Assembly: GCA_011799875.1 (NCBI GenBank)
Contig: CM022297.1
Location: 449,239,292 to 449,303,291, forward strand
Direction of reading: 5' to 3'
From: Thinopyrum elongatum
Taxonomy: Eukaryota; Streptophyta; Magnoliopsida; Poales; Poaceae
DNA length: 64,000 bases
This document shows, piece by piece, positions 19,960 through 30,228 of this stretch; position 1 is the stretch's first letter; each line of letters opens with the position of its first letter. The notes below the pieces were generated by a model that saw nothing but the letters and a program-made list of their open reading frames with translations, searched no databases and had not been told where the DNA came from. The position numbers and the translations under genes were made by a program.

Positions 19960-21707
19960 TGTTGGGGAACGTAGTATTTCAAAACATTTCCTACGATCAC
20001 GCAAGATCTATCTAGGAGAAGCATACCAATGAGCGGGGAGAGTGTGTCCACGTACCCTCGTAGACCGAAAGCGGAAGCGTTTAGTAACGCGGTTGATGTA
20101 GTCGAACGTCTTCGCGATCCAACCGATCAAGTATCGAATGCACGGCACCTCCGCGATCTACACACGTTCAGCTCGGTGACATCCCTCGAACTCTAGATCC
20201 AGCTGAGGCCGAGGGAGAGTTTCATCAGCACGACGGCATGGTGATGGTGATGATGAAGTTACCGACGCAGGGCTTCGCCTAAGCACTACAACGATATGAC
20301 CGAGGTGGAAATATGTGGAGGGGGGCACCGCACACGGCTAAACAATCAACTTGTGTGTCTATGGGGTGCCCTCTGGCCATGTATATAAAGGAGGGGAGGG
20401 AAGAGGTGGCCGGCCCAAGGGGGGCGCGCCAGGTGTGGGGAATCCTACTAGGACTCCCCAGTCCAAGTAGGATTCCCCTCCTCTTTCCTATTCCTAGTAG
20501 GAGAAGGAGGGAAGGAAGAAGAGGGGAGAAGGAAAGAGGGGGGCGCGGCCCCCTCCTAGTCCAATTCGGACCAGCCCATGGGGGGGGGGGGCGCGGCCAC
20601 CCCTTGAGGCCCTTCTCTCCTTTCCACTAAAGCCCAATAAGGCCCATTAACTTCCCCCGGCGAATTCCCGTAACTCTCCGGTACTCCGAAAAATACCCGA
20701 ATCACTCGGAACCTTTCCGATGTCCGAATATAGCCTTCCAATATATGAATCTTTACCTCTCGACCATTTCGAGACTCCTCGTCATGTTCGTGATCTCATC
20801 CGGGACTCCGAACAAACTTCTGTCATCAAATCACATAACTCATAATACAAATCATCATCGAACGTTAAGCGTGCGGACCCTACGGGTTCGAGAACTATGT
20901 AGACATGACCGTGACTCATCTCCGGTCAATAACCAATAGCGGAACCTAGATGCTCATATTGGCTCCCACATATTCTACGAAGATCTTTATCGGTCAAACC
21001 GCATAACAACATACGTTGTTCCCTTTGTCATCGGTATGTTACTTGCCCGAGATTCGATCGTCGGTATCATCATACCTAGTTCAATCTCGTTACCGGCAAG
21101 TCTCTTTACTCGTTCCGTAATGCATTATCCCGTAACTAACTCATTAGTCACATTGCTTGCAAGGCTTCATATGATGTGCATTACCGAGAGGGCCCAGAGA
21201 TACCTCTCCGACAATCGGAGTGACAAATCCTAATCTCGATCTATGTCAACTCAACAAACACCATCGGAGACACCTGTAGAGCATCTTTATAATCACCCAG
21301 TTACGTTGTGACATTTGATAGCACACTAAGTGTTCCTCCGGTATTCGGGAGTTGCATAATCTCATAGTCATAGGAACATGTATAAGTCATGAAGAAAGCT
21401 ATAGCAATAAACTTAACGATCATTATGCTAAGCTAACGGATGGGTCTTGTCCATCACATCATTCTCCTAATGATGTGATCCCGTTCATCAAATGACAACA
21501 CATGTCTATGGTCAGGAAACTTAACCATCTTTGATTAACGAGCTAGTCAAGTAGAGGCATACTAGGGACACTTTGTTTTGTCTATGTATTCACACATGTT
21601 TTAAGTTTCCGGTTAATACAATTCTAGCATGAATAATAAACATTTATCATGATATAAGGAAATATAAATAACAACTTTATTATTGCCTCTAGGGCATATT
21701 TCCTTCA
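19960..21707 (-). repeat. Copia 1 5' LTR
   Basis: 1748 bases, TG...CA ends, the same length as the 3' LTR with scattered substitutions. This shows that copia 1 is not among the very latest insertions. Confidence 0.9.
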
Positions 21708-21712
21708 TTCAT

Positions 21713-22128
21713 GTCAGTGGGCTAGCGTATTACTATATCTCGGGAAAGCTGGCTACGACATCAAGCTCGTTGACAGCGACGGCTTCATGCGGGCCATGTC
21801 ACAGGTTAAGTGGTCCATCCCCAACCCCTCTGGTTCAACCGTTGATGATCTCTTTGATGGCCCTGCCGCTGATCTCCACCGCCAAGTGGTCAAGGATTTG
21901 CGATCCTTGTACGCCATCGAGCCCATTTTGTCATTTCTGAAGGACACGTTCTATGGCGGCGGCTTGGGATCCTCAATTGCCAAGACAGATCTCATCGACC
22001 ACGACCACGACCACGAGGAGGGCACCCACAAAGGTTCTTCCAAGGTGAAACAACCCATCTATGACATCAGAGAGTGCATCATGGGTCTGTGCTCTTCCAA
22101 CTGGAAGGATCCCGTCCATGACATGTGA
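21713..22128 (+). pseudogene. Gene 3, middle part, continuing after copia 1
   Basis: It continues the frame of 10059-10302 without a break from 21713 to a TGA at 22126-22128. It encodes YLGKAGYDIKLVDSDGFMRA, then SIPNPSGSTVDDLFDGPAAD, LRSLYAIEPILSFLKDTF, and a His/Asp/Glu run (DHDHDHEEGTH). A possible splice donor, GTGAGG, overlaps the stop (CAT|GTGAGG near 22124), so the stop may lie in an intron. I do not recognise the fold. Codon use is balanced and non-repetitive, which supports real coding history. Present expression from the original promoter is unlikely because copia 1 separates the two parts. Confidence 0.6.
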
Positions 22129-22329
22129 GGCAACATCCTATCAGCAAATCTTACCTTTTCTAGCTTGCCAACCCGTACCCTTTGTTGTAGTAGCATTTTT
22201 CGTGCGGTGCTTTCACTGTGTCATGTTTAATTATTTCAGTTATGCAAAAATGTATTGTTCAATAGGGCTATGTGATGTTTAAGTATGAATTGTCCACTTC
22301 AATTTCACGAATGACTATATTTGGTTGTT

Positions 22330-22672
22330 TATAGTGAGTAGATGCCTTGTTTATCTGTATTTGGTTGTTAGGTTGGTTGCAGTGAGCATTTTTTCAGTTA
22401 TTGAGCAGATGCCTTGTTTATATGTATTTGGTTCTTAGGTTGGTTGCGGTGAGCATTTGTCCAGTTATCAAGCAGATGCCTTGTTTATCTGTATTTGGTT
22501 GCTAGGTTCGTTGCAGTGAGCATTTGTCCAGTTTCCAAGCAGATGCCTTGTTTATCTGTATTTGCTTGTTAGGTTGGTTGCAGTGAGCATTTGTTCAGTT
22601 TTCAAGCATATGCCCTGTTTATCTGTATTTGCTTGTTAGGTTGGTTGCACTGAGACTCTGTCCAGTTTTCAA
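22330..22672 (+). repeat. 67 bp minisatellite in a gene 3 intron, five copies
   Basis: GTGAGCATTTGTCCAGTT-type units start at 22382, 22449, 22516, 22583 and 22650, exactly 67 bases apart. Each unit has AGCAGATGCCTTGTTTATCTG, TATTTGGTTGTTAGG and TTGGTTGCA. Two more degraded pieces extend to about 22810. It lies between the middle and 3' exons of gene 3. Confidence 0.85.
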
Positions 22673-22809
22673 TGGCTATATTTGGTTGTTATACTGATCA
22701 TTTATGCCTTGTTTATTTCAATCATTCACAATGTGATGTTCATTATGTGCAAGTCGAAACTGTGCCGCTCGACTGCATCAATACCAGTTTAAACGGCTAT
22801 ATTTGGTTC

Positions 22810-23251
22810 CAGTTACGTCTGGTGTAGTTAACACATGCCCTTTATTTCAATTTTACACATTTATCCAGTGTGATGTTTAAGCATTACCTATGTTCTATTC
22901 ATTTTCAACAATACCAGTTTGAATTGCAATATTTGATGGCTGTTAAGCCTGTTGTCGGTAACATTGCCTTCCATTTTATATCTGCTTTAACAGCATGCTG
23001 AAACCAACACATTCAAGCTATCATTTGGAGATGATGTTGTTTACCTTTGCTATATTTGTTTGATGTTAAGGTTGCTGTACTTATCATGCCTTTCTACTAC
23101 TTATGCAATACAACAACGGGAGTGGCCACCATTTTCCGCCGAGGTTAGTTTCATCCCTGGGCTTGTACTCCCCCCGTTGTTCCATAATGTAGTGCATATA
23201 GATCTAGGCCTGGACACTTGTTAGCTTCTAATATTGACTTGTTGCTTGTAG
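22810..23251 (+). other. Probable intron sequence of gene 3
   Basis: AT-rich, T-rich sequence with no long ORF. It ends in a good acceptor (GACTTGTTGCTTGTAG, 23251). A tiny possible exon is GTGGCCACCATTTTCCGCCG near 23125-23145, followed by a GTTAGT donor, but this is speculative. Confidence 0.4.
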
Positions 23252-23415
23252 GTACATATGCCCTTGGCAAGGATCCACGCATCGACCCTTTTTGCGTATG
23301 GGGTAATGAGATATTCATGAACAAGCATCAAGTGAGGAAACTGATAAGGATTATTAGCAAAAAGATACGAATGGTGGCAAGCAAATTATTTGTTTATGCT
23401 CTATCCAACACAACA
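23252..23415 (+). pseudogene. Gene 3, predicted exon before the B3-like exon
   Basis: 164 bases between an acceptor (TTGTAG, ending 23251) and a strong donor (ACA|GTGAGT at 23416). The open frame encodes KDPRIDPFCVWGNEIFMNKH, then QVRKLIRIISKKIRMVASKL and FVYALSNTT. Its phase fits the next exon exactly. The sequence is basic and helix-rich in the middle. It is typed as part of a disrupted gene because the upstream exons are split by copia 1, but this exon itself is intact. Confidence 0.55.
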
Positions 23416-23514
23416 GTGAGTTGTAGGATAGTAACTACAAACTCAGTAGCCTTCTCTTTTTACTGCCCATAATGAGTTGTTAGACAACAATGTCTGAATC
23501 TCTTTCGTTCGCAG

Positions 23515-23817
23515 TGGTTCCCGAAGCAGTTCACTCAAGATTACCTCGCAAAGTACATGATTGGTGGATACGCAATGAAGGTTAAAGTATTTCATCTAGA
23601 CTACAATGAGCATCGAGAAGTCCTAATGAAGACAGTGAAGGATGGACGGGCAGCCATCACAAGGGGTTGGACTAGAGTCGTGTGCATTATGCATGGAGGA
23701 GGGCACAATATGGGCATTCCGCTTCACCTTCTCCAGCAACCAGAATGTCTTTCACCTCTCTCTTTACAATCTTTAGCACAACTATGGTTCATCATTCTTT
23801 ACTTGGTGCTTCTGTAG
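23515..23817 (+). pseudogene. Gene 3, last exon, B3-like DNA-binding end
   Basis: It starts after the acceptor TTCGCAG (ending 23514) and runs open to TAG at 23815-23817. WFPKQFTQDYLAKYMIGGYA looks like the start of a plant B3 domain, and KDGRAAITRGWTRVV looks like the conserved GWxxFV region (B3 proteins usually have GW followed by a hydrophobic-rich strand). The middle part (MKVKVFHLDYNEHREVLMKT) would be the intervening strands. B3 domains bind DNA in the nucleus. The C-terminal tail diverges, with HGGGHNMG where B3 proteins often have DNGL. The assignment is by eye and tentative. Confidence 0.45.
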
Positions 23818-23929
23818 TTCTTTAGTATATGTACCTGTGCATCGAATTATGCATTCAGGGTTGAACCTATATTTGTAATAAACATGGTTGGATATGAAAT
23901 AAGTGATTGCCTACTTTCAAATTAAAAAC

Positions 23930-24627
23930 ATGTGATTTTTAAATTAGGGATTACACTGCACACGGTTTGCGAAAGCGAAACATCTGCGATAGACATGGAG
24001 ATCAGACATGTTTCTAGGATCCACTACGTGTGTGATCAATCTCTACTGCACACACGATTAGCCAAGAAAAAATGTGTACGATTAACAACAGCATCGCACA
24101 CAATTCTTTCTTATTAAATGTTTGCGATAGTCACCTTATCACACACGCTTCACAATTATGGACTATTTGTGATGTTGTGCGCATCGCAAACGTTTGGTCA
24201 TAGAAGAACGCGTGTGATAGGTCGATCATCCGACGCGGGTACGATAGATAAATCGTGTGGGATGTATTCAAGCTTCGCATATAGTTTTATAGCGACAACC
24301 GTGTGCGCTCTTACATTGAATCGCACGCAGTCAAGGAAAAGTAAATGTGTGTGATTGTCTACTTCTATAATCATGAACTATTTGTGATGGGTCGCGCATC
24401 GTAAACGTAGCACCGCAGAATACCGACTGCGATGGCAATGCGAGCACAAACGAGTAGGGAGTACTGTATATGCATCGAGGCTCCCTATCCCCGACGGTTT
24501 CTGGGTCGTGTGGGAAGGACCCCCCTATCACAATCATTCACTTGGCGACAGTTCCGAACGTCGTCCGAACGTCATCACGAAAAGGGGTTAAAAACCATTT
24601 GTATAGCACCTCGCTATACCAGTGCCT
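23930..24627 (-). repeat. Right subterminal repeats of the CACTA-like element
   Basis: TGTGCGAT and ATCGCACACR motifs occur in both orientations at short intervals (23955, 24030, 24060, 24095, 24130, 24180, 24240, 24300, 24345, 24405). The left end has the same core motifs but a clear 85 bp tandem organisation, which is absent here. CACTA ends are normally asymmetric in this way. Confidence 0.6.
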
Positions 24628-24836
24628 CATCGCAAATAGTTCTTATGGATTAACCATATGTCACGCATTGCACACGCAGCTATAATATGAACCGTGTTTG
24701 ATGTATCCGCCATCGCAAACATTTTGCATCTTTTTTGATGGTTTTTTACATCACTGTTTGCGATTAATGCATCACACATAGTTTCGTCGAAGGGTCTCTG
24801 ATTGTAGTGTTGCGTTAGCAGCATCCTGCAATAGTG
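24628..24836 (-). repeat. Right terminal inverted repeat of the CACTA-like element
   Basis: Ends ...GCATCCTGCAATAGTG at 24836, the inverse of the left end at 1303. The next base on is unrelated to the left flank. See the left repeat for matching blocks. Confidence 0.7.
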
Positions 24837-25019
24837 TTATGAAAATAACAAGCTCGTTCTTTTGAAATTGTCAATGTAAATTTAAAGAATGACATGTAGC
24901 CCCCAAGGGCCGACTCATCTCTGTGAGAGAGCCAGGTCTTCAAATTGTTGATTATAACTAGTGAACTGGAGAAAAACACTATGTAGCCCCCAAGGGCTGG
25001 CTCATCTTCATAAGATGAG

Positions 25020-26190
25020 TCGGGTCTTCTCTTTATATCCTTAGTTGAAAAACGACTTGCATTATCCCCCAAGTGCCATGTATGTTCATGCAGCCTCGCC
25101 GGCTCGGGACTTAAATGACTGGTATATGAATCATCTCCCTGACTTGCAGGAAATACTAAACACTGCCAAGTCAAAATTGACCGGCTTAAAGAAAGAGTGT
25201 GATGTAGAACAAGCCTTGCGAGTCAAAGCAGAGTCAAGCATGCAATCCTCCGCAGAAGAACTTGAGAAAATCAAGGCTGCCTTTGATGCGGAAAGATCCG
25301 CCTTTGAGAGCAAAAAGGATGCCTTGATTAATCGTGCGAGGATGTTAAGGGCCGGCTAACAGCCGAGACGCAGAAGTTGGTGGACTTGAAGTGTCATATC
25401 ACGAATATGACTATTGTTGTTTTTGGTAAGCAGCACTTGTTGCAGTCCGTAAATCCTTTTCGAAATATGATCCGGCTTAACCTTTATGAGTGCTAGTCTT
25501 GCAGGCAGAAGAGACGAACGAGGCGCCCAAGTACCCCTAGTAAAGTTGAAGGCCATATACACGTTGCTAGAGCAACTGTACTCAGGCAGCCTTCGTGCTA
25601 TTATGGCCTAGAATGGCGAAAGAGCCGCCAAAGTTGGTAAAAGATGTGCTCAGACAACTTTCAACCATCCCAAAGCATGGAGAAGATCAGCCGCTCCGGC
25701 GCAATGCAAGCACTAAGCCGTGCGAAGGCCTTCTTACCAGAGATGGACCCGACCGAGATGTCTGGCGGGTTTCCAGAATTTAACATTGATGGCAGCCAAT
25801 TTACTTCAGCGGACTATGCTCGTTGCTTGAAGGAAACGCGTGTTTTGGTGAGTCAACTTGCTGAGGAGCTCGATCTGGCCAAATATCAGTTAGCGTATGA
25901 TGAATCAAACATATGAGTCCCCCAGCCAACCTTCGAGCTGATTGATCTAACTCCACCATGGCGTAAGAACTATTTTGCTCCTGATGTTGACCCATCAATT
26001 ATCATGAAGATGATCTCATTTTTTAGGCCTTAACCAAGATTAAATGGGATTCGAGCGATCAACAGCACGAATGGGAAGAAAAGGCGCAGGATGACCCGAA
26101 AGCTTCTGGTGTTGAAGATCGTCAAGCTGACATCAAGCAAGGGAACATCAACCCGGAGGGCGTAGGAGCTGGCTTGCAGGAGTAGATGAC
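25020..26190 (+). pseudogene. Antisense ORF (aORF-like) remnant of the Tat element
   Basis: It reads opposite to gag-pol in the region between integrase and the missing 3' LTR, where Tat/Retand elements are known to carry an extra antisense ORF. Pieces are coiled-coil-like: LPDLQEILNTAKSKLTGLKK and EELEKIKAAFDAERSAFESK (25045-25359), then LSRAKAFLPEMDPTEMSGGF and CLKETRVLVSQLAEELDLAK (25644-25916). Between and after them, further pieces in other frames fit the same protein (KDVLRQLSTIPKHGEDQ, VDPSIIMKM). At least two frameshifts and two stops break it. The role of such aORFs is not known; the position and coiled-coil style are the evidence. Confidence 0.6.
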
Positions 26191-27344
26191 TCCTAAAAAA
26201 GTTTGTTGACATATTGAGCCCAGCTGTGGCTATGTAATAGGTTAGTTCAATACTGTCTTTCTACAATTGCAAGCAGTTGATACTTTTGTAGAATATATTT
26301 GAGCCGGTGCGGTGTTTTGTTAACCCACATGATTTCCTTATGCTTGTGTTATGTTTCTGCTTATATTGATGAGCAATAGTTGATAATTTGGGACCTTGAG
26401 TCATTACTTAGACACTTGGTCATTTGAGTAGTGATAATAGATAATAACCCAGTTTGCTTTTTGAATCGGGCGACTCATGATCGCTGAGAGCTCAATCTTG
26501 ATCAAAATAATCTGGTGTTTTGTTGACCCGGCGACTTATGGTCGATATAATGTTTGATCAAGGAGCAAATAGTCCTATAAAATAGAAATTTAAACATAGA
26601 TAAAGATAAATGGTAAGTCGGCTTTTGAGGCACGAAAAAAAGACCAGCTTTCGAGGCACGAGTCTTGCTTCAATGAAGCTGGCGTAATAGCCCTTGGTTT
26701 ATCCTAGCTCTCTGTAAGCCGGCTCTCACATGACATAAGTCAGAGTTTTAACTTTGATAGGTTAAGGGTCATAATAGATTGACTGTCAAGAGTACGTCGG
26801 GTCATCTTGGCAGATGAGGATCAAGCAAACATGCAGGTTTAACCAAGTTTTATAATGACATATGTCGGGTCAAGAGGGATGTTTAATTAATAGCTAAACT
26901 CGATGAGTTGGAAGCCCCCAAGTGACCTATGATCAAAAAATAAAGACTCAGGCACAATATATGAGATGAAATGACAGAGGTCCCGAGTTTCGGGAATGCC
27001 GGCTTTATTAATATTGATCATAAAAGATATATACACAAAGGTATGTACAAAAAACTGGAGCCAGTGGCTCTAAGTGTAATAAGGATGGAGATAATAATAT
27101 TCCAAGGACTGTTGGTCTCCTCTTCAGATGTACGTGACTTATCATGTTCACGTATGTCAATCAGGTAATATGACCCGTTGTTTTGGTTCTTGCTGATGAA
27201 AAAAGGCCCTTCCCATGGAGGGGAAAGCTTATGCATACATGTCTGTTCTTATATCAGATGGAGCACTAAGTCGCCCTCCTAGAAAGTACGGTTGCGAACT
27301 CTACGGCAGTGATAGCGATGTAGGTCTTGCTGATATATTGCAGA
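26191..27344. other. Non-coding 3' region of the Tat element
   Basis: No long ORF. CCGGCTTTNR and GAGTCGGGTC-like phrases recur (GTAAGTCGGCTTTTGAGGCAC at 26611, AGACCAGCTTTCGAGGCACG at 26641). The same ACTCATCTT and AGCCCCCAAGGGC phrase occurs twice at 24897-25020. It probably contains the aORF 3' flank. Confidence 0.4.
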
Positions 27345-28066
27345 TCATGTTGTGGCAAAGTCACGTTCTTCTTCCAAGGCATCTAAAGAGTCCTGACGAG
27401 CTTGTTCATTATCTGCTTCAACATAAGCTGCTACTCTTGGAGAATCATGATGGATGTCGGGCGTGTATCCCGTTGATCTGTTAGGGGTGGTCCGTATACT
27501 CCAAAGGACGGAGGGGAGTTCCTCAACCCAACAACCCGTAGTACACTGCAGAGGAACCATGAGCCTTGGCTTTATACCTCGTAAAATCTCCTGGTTGGCG
27601 TGTTCTGCTTGCCCATTAGACTGAGGATGTGCTACGGATGCTACATCAAGCCGGGTATCCTCTCGTTGACAAAGTTGCTTCATAGCTTCCTTGGACAAGT
27701 TAGTTCCATTATCAGCGATGATGATGTGTGGATAACCAAAGTGAAAGATCAACTTCTTCAGGAACTGAACTGTTATTGCAGCATCACAATTGCTTATTGG
27801 CTCCGCTTAAACCCACTTGGTAAACTTATCAATAGCAACCAGAAGGTGGGTCTTCTTGTCCTTGGATCATTTGAATGGGCCAACCATATCAAGCCCCCAG
27901 ACAGTGAACAGCCAGGTGATTGAAATCATCCGAAGTTCTTGAGCAGGAACATGAGCTTGACGTGCAAACCTCTGGCATCCATCACATTTACGCACAATAT
28001 CCTCAGCGTCCACATGAGCCGTAATCTAGTAAAAGCCGTGTCAAAACACCTTCGCTATCAGGGATC
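27345..28066 (-). pseudogene. Tat element integrase region
   Basis: It would insert element cDNA. The integrase core reads FHFGYPHIIIADNGTNLSKE (ADNGT holds the second catalytic Asp), HPQSNGQAEHANQEILRGIK (the catalytic E lies in the QAE segment) and VLWSIRTTPNRSTGYTP. The zinc-binding part and first Asp lie in the broken stretch 27753-28066, where pieces such as CQRFARQAHVPAQELR and PFKWSKDKKTHLLVA are visible in other frames. The 3' end of the frame stops early at 27345. Confidence 0.75.
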
Positions 28067-28894
28067 TTAAGCTGGCATGATGACCGCAATCGCTAGAGTG
28101 AATCTCATTGAGGATCTCTCGTCCTTCATCAGGGGGGACACAACATTGAAAACACTTGTGATGCTTCTTCTGTGCAACTCACCGTTGACAATAGTCATGG
28201 ACTTGGAGCGTCGAACGATCTGACGAGCAATGAGTTCATCCTCAGGGAGCTCGTCATGAGTCAGATAATCCAAATAAGGAACCGTCCAATCTGGTATAGC
28301 ACGAAGAGTAGCCACCAAGTGTGCGTCTGATTCAGGTATGGCAAGATCTTCCTTTGATGGGAATTTGACAAAAGGATTGTGGAGAACATCAAGGAAAACG
28401 TTGGGAGGAACTGGCTTACACTGAGAGCCAAGCCGTGACAATGCATCAGCCACCTCGTTGAGTCACCGATCAATGTGATCGACCTGATAACCTTTGAAAT
28501 GTCCTACAATGTTAGTCATTGCCTATTGATAAGCCGCCATGAGGGGGTCCTTGGAATCCCACTTGCTAGAAACTTGCTGAGCAACCAAATCAGAGTCACC
28601 AAGGCACCTCACTCGGCTAAGATTCATCTCTTTAGCCATACGGAGGCCATGAAGGAGGGCCTCATATTCAGATGCATTGTTAGTACAAGGAAACATAATA
28701 TTTAGAACATAATAAAATTTATCACCTCGAGGGGAAGATAAGATAACTCTAGCCCCCGAGCCTTCCAATTGTCTGGAACCATCAAAATGAATTGTCCAAT
28801 AAGTGTTGTCTTGCTTCTCCTCAGGAACTTGAAGTTTAGTGCAATAGTTGATGAAATCCACCAATGCTTGAGACTTGATAGCTGTCCGGGGCAC
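28067..28894 (-). pseudogene. Tat element RNase H and spacer
   Basis: The RNase H piece (28523-28894) has TIHFDGSRQLEGSGARVIL with the first catalytic Asp, SEYEALLHGLRMAKEMNL with the Glu, and CLGDSDLVAQQVSSKW with the next Asp. It fits the archaeal-like RNase H of Tat elements. The next piece (28067-28453) begins MADALSRLGSQ, the end of the RNase H unit. Stops near 28454-28522 separate the two. Confidence 0.75.
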
Positions 28895-29097
28895 ATATTT
28901 CAGATGATGCGGCCCAAGCTCAATTGCCCACTTAGCAATTCAACATGTGGCTTCTCTGCTTTGGATGATATCTCCGAAAGAGGCGGAGCTTACCACAGTG
29001 ATTGGGTGTTCTTGGAAATAATGCTTCGACTTGCGACTAGCCATGAAGGCACCAAATACCAGCTTCTAACAATGCAGATACCTTTGCTTGTACTCTA

Positions 29098-30222
29098 TCA
29101 AAACTTCACTGATATAATAAACTGGCCTCTAGACTGGATATTCTTTACCTGCTTCTTGAGTTCTACGACAGCTGCAACACTGACTATTTTATTATTAGCA
29201 GCAATGTACAGGAGCATAGGCTCTTTGTCAATAGGAGCAAGGACGGGTGGCTCAGCTAACTGTTTCTTGAGAGCTTCAAAAACTTTATCTACAGCACCAC
29301 TCCAGACGAAGTGGTCAGTCTTTTTCAGCATCTGATACAAGGGAATCGCCTTCTCACCAAGGCGGCTTATGAACCGGCTCAAAGCAGCAATGCGACCCGC
29401 CATACGCTGGACATCGTTGATGTTGGCCGGCTTAGCAAGGGAGGTCACCGCCTTGGTTTTCTCTGGATTAGCTTCAATACCTCGCTCAGACACGAGAAAA
29501 CCTAGCAATTTTACTGCAGAAATGCCAAAAACACACTTGACTGGGTTAAGCATCATCTTGAAAACCCGAAGATTGTCAAAAGTTTCCTTGAGATCATCCA
29601 GCAGTGTTTCCTTCTTTCGGGACTTGACCACAATATCGTCAACATAAGCATGAACATTGCACCCGATCTGATTGTGAAAACGATGCTGGATGTAGTGCTA
29701 ATATGTAGCTCCCGCGCACTTAAGCCCAAAGGGCATAGAGACATAGCTGAAAGCCCCAAAGGGTGTGATGAAGGCATTTTTCTCCTGGTCCTCAACAGCC
29801 ATCTTTATCTGATGATAGCCAGAGTAAGCATCCAAGAAACATAAGCTTTCACAACCAGCTGTGGAATCAATGATCTGATCAATACGAGGGAGGGCAAACG
29901 GGGCTTTGGGACAAGCCTTGTTAAGATCTGTGTAATCAACACACATACGTCAAGTGCCGTTTTTATTTAGAACAAGCACTGGATTAGCCAGCCATTCAGG
30001 ATGAAATACTTCCACGACGAACCCGACAGCTAGGAGCCAGGCCACTTCTTCCTCGATAGCCTTGCGTCTCTCCTCGTTGAAACAACGGAGGTATTGCCGG
30101 ACTAGTTTCATCTTAGGACCAACATTAAGGTGGTGCTCAGCGAATTCTCTCGGCACACCAAGCATGTCAGAAGGTTTCCATGGAAAGATGTCCCAGTTCT
30201 CACGGATGAATTCGATGAGCAT
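29098..30222 (-). pseudogene. Tat element reverse transcriptase
   Basis: Two main pieces. 29698-30222 (broken at 29947) carries IEEEVAWLLAVGFVVEVFHP, CVDYTDLNKACPKAPFALPR, FLDAYSGYHQIKMA and FGLKCAGATY, the fingers and palm motifs of gypsy RT. 29098-29631 follows an AYVDDIVVKSRKKETLLDDL site at about 29635 (YVDD catalytic motif, just across a break). It continues into the thumb and connection (LLGFLVSERGIEANPEKTKA, RMAGRIAALSRFIS). A stop at 29695-29697 and a stop at 29947-29949 disable it. Confidence 0.85.
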
Positions 30223-30228
30223 GCTTTC

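Larger units (their letters stand above)
10303..21707 (-). mobile_element. Copia 1: complete Ty1/copia retrotransposon (Angela/BARE/WIS-like)
   Basis: Bounded by a perfect 5 bp duplication TTCAT (10298-10302 and 21708-21712). The two LTRs are 1748 bases each. Read on the minus strand the LTR begins TGAAGGAAATATGCCCTAG and ends CGTTCCCCAACA. A polypurine tract lies inside the left LTR and an initiator-Met-type primer site inside the right LTR, so transcription is minus-strand. The order is gag, protease region, integrase, RT, RNase H, as in copia. It carries a 2790 bp solo LTR in gag (15918-18707). The net length is about 8.6 kb. The polyprotein is broken in several places, so it is not autonomous today. 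Confidence 0.9.
1303..24836. mobile_element. Large CACTA-like DNA transposon, 23.5 kb with nested copia
   Basis: The left end starts CACTACTGTAGGATGCT at 1303. The right end, read on the minus strand from 24836, starts CACTATTGCAGGATGCT. The inverted match continues about 210 bases through CAGAGACCCTT, GCATTAATCGCAAAC and AAAACCATCAAAAAAGATG, and stops exactly at the CACTA bases on both sides, which is how CACTA (En/Spm-like) transposons end. Short TGTGCGAT-type motifs fill both subterminal zones. About 12 kb of native interior holds small ORFs, satellites and a multi-exon gene; 11.4 kb is the copia inserted at 10303. No canonical CACTA transposase or TnpA-like ORF was recognised, so the element is probably non-autonomous. 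The flanking triplets differ (CCT at 1300-1302, TTA at 24837-24839), so no 3 bp target duplication is seen. Confidence 0.7.
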
